Assembly (NCBI GenBank): GCA_027627225.1
Contig: CM051027.1
Coordinates: forward strand, 45,074,618 to 45,138,617
Source of the DNA: Congeria kusceri
Taxonomy: Eukaryota; Mollusca; Bivalvia; Myida; Dreissenidae
Length of the DNA: 64,000 nucleotides
Direction: 5' to 3'
The notes beneath the pieces are model-generated. The model made no database searches, was not told where the DNA came from, and saw only the letters and a list, made by a program, of their open reading frames with translations. Of the stretch, positions 58,391-64,000 are shown one piece after another. Made by a program: the position numbers and the translations under genes. Each line of letters starts with the position of its first letter. The first letter of the stretch is position 1.

Positions 58391-60396
58391 AAATTGTTTC
58401 CGAATCGCACTACATTGTTCGATTTTTAAAACAGTGTCTAAAATTGTCATAAAACATATAAAACCAACTCACCTTCTATCACTGTTTAATTTTTCATACT
58501 ACTTCCTGGCATTAGCGCCACCTCGGAAGTTTAATTGGCTCTTTTTCCAATGCATCTCCAAAAAGAGGTGGCGCCAGTGATTACAGACCGTGCGTAAGCT
58601 TCTACAGTCATTAATGGACACTATAGTGATGAGTTAGGGGAGATTGCAATAAATGGAGAGAAAGTGACACAGACAAAGATTGAGACCCTGTTAGTGAAAA
58701 ATATAAGTGTGCGTATGCTTGTGTGTGTGTAAATATGTGTAAATATAATATTATATTATATTAAAATAATTGTATTCAAATACATGTATATTTATATGTT
58801 ATGTATATACATGTATACATGTATACAAATCTAGAATGTAAATGTACTTGAAGATGAATGGATGCGATTATGTTATTTAATCCACTTGTGTAAAATAAGA
58901 CATGTACTCTGTAATAAAAATACAATTACATTTAGAAGTCAATAAAACTAATATTTTCAAAATTCATTTCTTCTTTCTTTATTCTTTATGAACATACAAC
59001 ATGTATAAGAGTATATGATATAGCATGATTATTACTAAGGTACATCACATACATTCATGTACAACCAACGACCAGCTGCCTGTGCAAGTCACGTTGCATT
59101 AAGTGACGACCTGTGTAAGAGACCGCTTTTAAGAATCACCACGGGTGGTCTCGTAAGACAGGTTAGACTGTGCTTTGCATGTGAATTGCGTGACTGAATA
59201 TAAATATGCATTGTTTCAATGAGGCATATTGTTTCAATTAAAAAAAAACTCCTTTAATATTTATTGTCCGAGTATGTTTTTATAACAACTAAATGTGTGT
59301 TGTTATAACTTCATGTAAACCGGTGTTCATTCACATATTTTTATATGAAACAAAATAACAAGAAAAGTAGTTCCATTTAAGCCAGACTGAAATTAGCCAT
59401 TGTCTTCATTTCACATGACCCAGAGTTATCGTCCATATTTTCCACTCGCTCACCGAAAGGCCTGAAATAAATAAAGAACATTTAATTTTTGACTTTGCTG
59501 TAAGATCTCCATGTTGATTGTCATGGAAAGCTTAGTTGCTCTAGGACTTAATAAGTAGATCTGCAATTTTATATGAGCGCGAATGAAATATAATACTAGT
59601 TTAACTTGAGATTTAAACATTCTTAGGGACGTACACACATTCGGACGTACGGACAAACACGCGCGATTCCTATAAAGCAACATAAATGTATAATAAATAT
59701 CGATATGTCACCATGAATTGACACTGTCGAATGACATTATTATATATTAAGCATAAATGATACATGCACATGTAAACTAAATAATATGTACGTACAGTTA
59801 TAAAATAATTATCAAGGAAGATCGAACATTTCTGAAATATTTGTCGATCACTAATCGCAACTAAGCGTACAGAATTTTATTTCAATCGCGCAACTAATTA
59901 TTGCGTACAGTCGCAACTATGCGTACAGTCAATAAACAAACAGCGCCTGAATAAACCGGTAGTTATGTAGGATATTACACAGATAATCCGTTATCATGTA
60001 ATGTCTTTAGTTTAATAAGTGTTTATAGGTGTTAAGCAACACACACGTTTTCACATTTATGCGAAATCCAAAGAATTACATGGAAATTAAATCTTTTTTT
60101 TTTCGATCGTTTCAGCATATTTGCAGTGATCAACTACCGAGTTCTCAACGAAAACACAATTTCCACATAAATTACAAAGCATTTATGTGACAAATAGGAC
60201 AATAATTAACATAAACGTTTAAATCGTATTACATTCAGCCCTAAAGTAAAGGATAATATCAAAAATTGTGTCACTTACTGCGTTTTCTGCTGTTTGCAAC
60301 TAACTGATCATCAGCGTACAGATCACCAACTTCCGGTTTAGCTCACTGTACGCTTAAACACTGTGTATATGATATGCCAATGTTATGCCCACCACC
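58391..60396. other. No gene; small palindrome and a GCGTACAG cluster
   Basis: Inverted arms GCGCCACCTC (58515-58524) and GAGGTGGCGC (58565-58574) enclose 40 bp. Between 59865 and 60356 the octamer GCGTACAG occurs at least five times, four on plus and one inverted at the end, some within the longer TCGCAACTA(A/T)GCGTACAG. No exon recognised. Confidence 0.45.
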
Positions 60397-60400
60397 TTTT

Positions 60401-60875
60401 GGTCTAATTACCCCAAAACGGAAGTCACATCCTCAGGGTGACAGTCAGGCTGTCAGTTAGATAATCAGCAAATGTGGTTGAGTGCAGGATGCATATAATT
60501 TGTAAAATACAGTTTAAATGATATGTTTTGGTATCATTTTAAAGGTATATATGTAAGCAATAAGAAAAAAAGCTGTTTTTGTGCACTACTTTTTGTCTAG
60601 TGGTTCCCAGCTTCATAACTTTTGGCCCATGTATTCATGCGCAAAATGGCAGCCTCCATGCCCGTCAAAACCGGTGTGTTTTTTCTAAGGTAAATATTTT
60701 GAGTTACAACACATAGACTTTTTTGACATGCTGTTTTTTCAAAAGGTTATGTCCTCATCTTGCCAACAATGTATGGTGATATATTGGAAAGTAGCTTGGT
60801 CATGGTGAAAAGTGAGATCAAATTTTGAATATTTTATATGTAACAAAGAAGGAATTTATTTGCGCATGCGTAACC
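60401..60875 (+). mobile_element. MITE-like element, copy D
   Basis: Same family as 1949, 3544 and 4553, with the full left end GGTCTAATTACCCC and right end GCGCATGCGTAACC. Flanked by TTTT at 60397-60400 and 60876-60879 rather than TTAA. Slightly more diverged than B and C. Confidence 0.85.
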
Positions 60876-60879
60876 TTTT

Positions 60880-61310
60880 GCCAACCAGTGGGCGGAGCCT
60901 AAACATAGCAGGTGCCCGTGACGTCAATCGATAACGTTCCTATATTTAGAACTGAGAGCGGGGTTTCCCCGAACTGGTACCCAGCCTAGTATACCAACTA
61001 CACATTTTGACCGGTTTCGCGGGGAAACCAGCTGAGATATAGACTGTATGCATTTCTCAGTACGACTACCCTAGATCGACTGTGAGTCGGACGATATTGA
61101 TAATGAGTCGGACAGTTTGATAAAGTCCGACCAAAGATCTATCAATAAACAGTTAGTTAATAGATCTCTGGTCCGACAACATGACCTGGCACTCATATTC
61201 CGTTCGTTTCCGTAACCTTTTATTGGAAAAATGTATACACGCGATCACTCGTAACTCCTCAATTTACATACAGTAATGTGAGTTTAACTTAATTTACGTG
61301 TAGAATGAAA
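60880..61310. other. No gene recognised
   Basis: Contains an inverted echo around AGATCTATCAATAAACAGTT / TTAATAGATCTCTGGTCCGA at 61135-61180. Nothing else recognised. Confidence 0.4.
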
Positions 61311-61378
61311 TGGTCGAGAGGTTAAGGCAGTAGCTTACGGATCGTGGGGTTGCGGGTTCGAATCCGTTTTCGGTCTTA
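61311..61378 (+). other. tRNA-Ser/Leu-like pol III sequence (degenerate)
   Basis: TGGTCGAGAGGTTAAGGCAG matches a class-II tRNA A box and D arm; GGGTTCGAATCC at 61353 is a near-consensus B box. No 7-bp acceptor stem can be formed and the T stem pairs poorly, so this is a tRNA pseudogene or SINE head rather than a working tRNA. Confidence 0.4.
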
Positions 61379-62957
61379 ACTTTTTTTAAATTTGACTCGA
61401 TGATTATTAGCACGTATTTCACTTTTTTTGGTTTAAATTCCCTTTTTAATGTTATTGTATTGTACAAATAATAAACTTAATAATGATTGAAACATAAATA
61501 TATAACAAAAAAAGGTGGGACGTCTCCCTCAAGACAAACACATTAAAAGGAAAATCGCCGTGTTATGTCAGAAAAAATGACAGCAATTACAGCTGGTAAA
61601 ACAATTTCCTGATATTGACCTGAAAAACAACAACACGATGGATATGCTGTTTTGAACATCATATCTTCTGAATGGTAAGCGAGCGCTCTACCATTAGGCG
61701 ATTGTTCCAGATTAATAATGTATGTCGAGATAGCGATTTACATTATCTAACGAGCACAGTGTTTACAAAACATACACGAGTACTACGACGGATATATACT
61801 GCACGAAACATAACGGAAACAAATGAGTGCCAGGTCAATGTTGTCGGACTATAGATCAGTGTAAATGAGCATAAACTGGATGTTTTTTATTGTTTCATGC
61901 CAGTTACGTAAATCATTGTTTTTTTAATAACTGATGTATATTTTAAGGAATTAGATCTACTTTAATCGTAAAAAGAACTAAAATACACATGTGCAAGAAG
62001 GGTTATCATGTTTTGCCAAGTGAGCCTTTATGTAACCTTGCGATAATTAGCAACGAATATGAATTGTTCAACTACTGAAGGTTTGAAATACGAATATCTG
62101 ATTTTTGTAAGCGAAAAACAAAGGTAATGAAATTTGAAATTCAAATTACATATACCTAATAAAAACCCCAGAAGAATATATGGGACCCATATGGGTCCAG
62201 TATAGGTTTCCATATGTGTCCTGCAAGCCAAGCCATGTGGGCCATTTGGGATTTTGCAAAATGTTTTATATGGGTCCCAGATGGGTTGAGATAGGTCACT
62301 ATTCTGGTTCTCGTAATAACGATAGGTTAGCTGGCAGCCATCGGAAGATCGCTTCGGAGTGAAATTACGAATTTGGAACATAAAACTCGCACCACGGCAT
62401 ATATATATATTCCATTACCTACCGCGGTTACGGCATTAGCCATAAACTGCTAAACCACATGTAGGCGCTGAAAACACCAACACGCATATAGTATTTAATT
62501 ATTTAAAGTTAAATTCTAGATAGGCAGTCAGAAATAGAATATTTCTAGACACATTTCAGTCTTGCTAGAAGGTAGAAGGGTTTTGATTTAGAATCAGTAC
62601 GCCCGTTTCTTTCAAGGCGTCTTTGCGGCGAAGGTATTAGGTAACACCGACGCCGACATAGCCCTATGTCTTCGTAGTCTCCGACCGCAATACGACAGCA
62701 TTTTGTGTTGTTTGCTCAAGTTGACCATAACCCTATCACTTGAATTGTATATTGCAATTCTGCAACGTAGGCTTATTATACTAATCACGTCCTTCATCCC
62801 ATCGTATTACTGTCTACCAAGTAAGCATGCTGGCTGAAGTCCAGTATAACGTATGTATATTATTTCTTAATAGTTGTTTTGTCGTGTGGTTAGATGTTCG
62901 TAAACAATAGTTTTATGAATAATTTATATTGTAGAGTTATATACTATTTAAGCATTT
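61379..62957. other. No gene; ATATGGGTCCC-type degenerate repeat at 62175-62290
   Basis: ATATGGGACCCATATGGGTC and variants recur about six times on alternating strands at 62175-62290 and generate overlapping short frames on both strands. Otherwise nothing recognised. Confidence 0.4.
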
Positions 62958-63480
62958 GATAATAATAATAATAACGATACTAATAATAATAACAATAATA
63001 ATAATAATAATAATATCTTTATTTATAGAAGATGACACATTAAGATAAAACAAGCTACAACATGGTTATCTTTTTTACAATGTAGACTTCTATGTGAAAA
63101 AAAACAACGTATATAATGTCATAAACAAACATACATACAAATTATGATTATTATTACACACATAACAGACACACCCAGAATGGAAATAAACAATAATAAA
63201 ATAATTATACAAGAAATATAATGCGATCAAAAGAGTAAATAATAATTATGTAATAATCAATTATTAAGCATAAGCAGTTTTTTTTATTTATTCTTAAACC
63301 CAGATAATGAATATATATCTCAAACATAAGAAGGTATATTATTCCATATTTCCATTGCAATATAGGAAAAAGTGTTTATACCGTAGTTAGTATTTATCTT
63401 CGTATGAGAAATATCTCTATGGGTGGTGGACCTCAATGTGTAGCAAGTGTTGTTAGTAAAGTGTAAGATATTTTATTGCT
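62958..63480 (-). mobile_element. LINE-C: 3' fragment with (ATT)n tail
   Basis: Minus-strand reading of about 63290-63465 gives LRSTTHRDISHTKINTNYGI then FSYIAMEIWNNIPSYV, the typical C-terminal tail of APE-type LINE ORF2 proteins. An in-frame TGA follows SYV where an Arg is usual, and a TAA lies just upstream (near 63480), so it is decayed. The 3' UTR runs to TATAAATAAAG and then an (ATT)n tract (62958-63015). Confidence 0.65.
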
Positions 63481-63570
63481 GTTTGTTTTTTGATATTTTA
63501 GCATTTATGTGTCGAGTAAAGAAAACAGGAAAGTGATCACTAATAGCATAAACAGGAACAAATATTTATT

Positions 63571-64000
63571 GTACTCTGTCAGGTCTGTTAGTATATACGT
63601 GTACTCTGTCAGGTCTGTTAGTATATACGTGTACTCTGTCAGGTCTGTTAGTATATACGTGTACTCTGTCATTTCTGTTAGTATACACGTGTACTCTGTC
63701 AGGTCTGTTAGTATATACGTGTACTCTGTCAGGTCTGTTAGTATATACGTGTACTCTGTCAGGTCTGTTAGTATATACGTGTACTCTGTCAGGACTGTTA
63801 GTATATACGTGTACTCTGTCAGGTCTGTTAGTATATACGTGTACTCTGTCAGGTCTGTTAGTATATACGTGTACTCTGTCAGGTCTGTTAGTATATACGT
63901 GTACTCTGTCAGGTCTGTTAGTATATACGTGTACTCTGTCAGGACTGTTAGTATACACGTGTACTCTGTCAGGTCTGTTAGTATACACGTGTACTCTGTC
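63571..64000 (-). repeat. 30-bp minisatellite at the window edge
   Basis: More than 14 copies of GTACTCTGTCAGGTCTGTTA followed by GTATATACGT, continuing past the window. As 30 is a multiple of three, the minus strand reads an endless decapeptide (YTNRPDRVHV). Variant units are scattered. Treated as noncoding. Confidence 0.95.

Noticed and set aside
61311..61378. Functional tRNA gene
   Set aside because: Boxes are good but acceptor and T stems do not pair; called tRNA-like only.
63566..63988. 140-codon minus frame with decapeptide repeat
   Set aside because: Pure 30-bp minisatellite; openness follows from unit length divisible by three.

Overview
The window is eukaryotic nuclear DNA, AT-rich and dominated by repeats. 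It is most likely from a bivalve mollusc. The case for that is a spliced animal-type mitochondrial gene, many interspersed repeats ending in GTCGAGCTAAA or CAGGTGAGCTAA with tandem internal monomers (the architecture of the bivalve 'pearl'/Helitron-like elements), and CR1/L2-like LINEs. Nothing resembles a bacterial operon, CRISPR array or phage.

One host gene can be reconstructed completely. It is a minus-strand proline dehydrogenase (PRODH) of 13 coding exons between 14260 and 33881. The exons sum to 1911 nt (636 residues plus stop). All donors are GT, all acceptors AG, and every exon phase agrees. The protein has a mitochondrial-type N-terminus, a central insert with an EF-hand-like loop, and the FAD/proline-binding motifs of the family. 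Its introns carry most of the interesting structure: a minisatellite made of copies of its own exon-8/5' splice-site junction (about 18490-19021), a duplicated 3' splice site (14484-14658), a 31-bp minisatellite that is open in all three minus frames (29690-31310), and two three-level transposon nests (19851-23556 and 25474-29516).

Layout. 1-5027: intergenic, with three copies of a TTAA-flanked MITE-like element. 5278-5403: (AAT)n. 5404-8956: no gene recognised. 8957-11815: three abutting satellites. 13396-33927: PRODH with intronic repeats. 34416-35299: a Helitron-like element. 35300-38229: noncoding, with a perfect 26-bp hairpin, tRNA-like sequences and a dispersed repeat. 38230-45120: a LINE (LINE-B, plus strand) split by a near-complete, oppositely oriented 5.2-kb LINE (LINE-A). 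45121-50015: noncoding with microsatellites and one orphan exon-like stretch. 50016-57168: tandem array of a ~1-kb unit, followed by diverged inverted half-units (57352-58390). 58391-62957: noncoding with a fourth MITE copy and a tRNA-like sequence. 62958-63480: 3' fragment of a third LINE. 63571-64000: 30-bp minisatellite running off the window.

Apart from PRODH and the LINE proteins I see no convincing coding region. Most open frames are products of tandem repeats. Transposon class assignments rest on terminal structure and target duplications seen here; no database search was possible.
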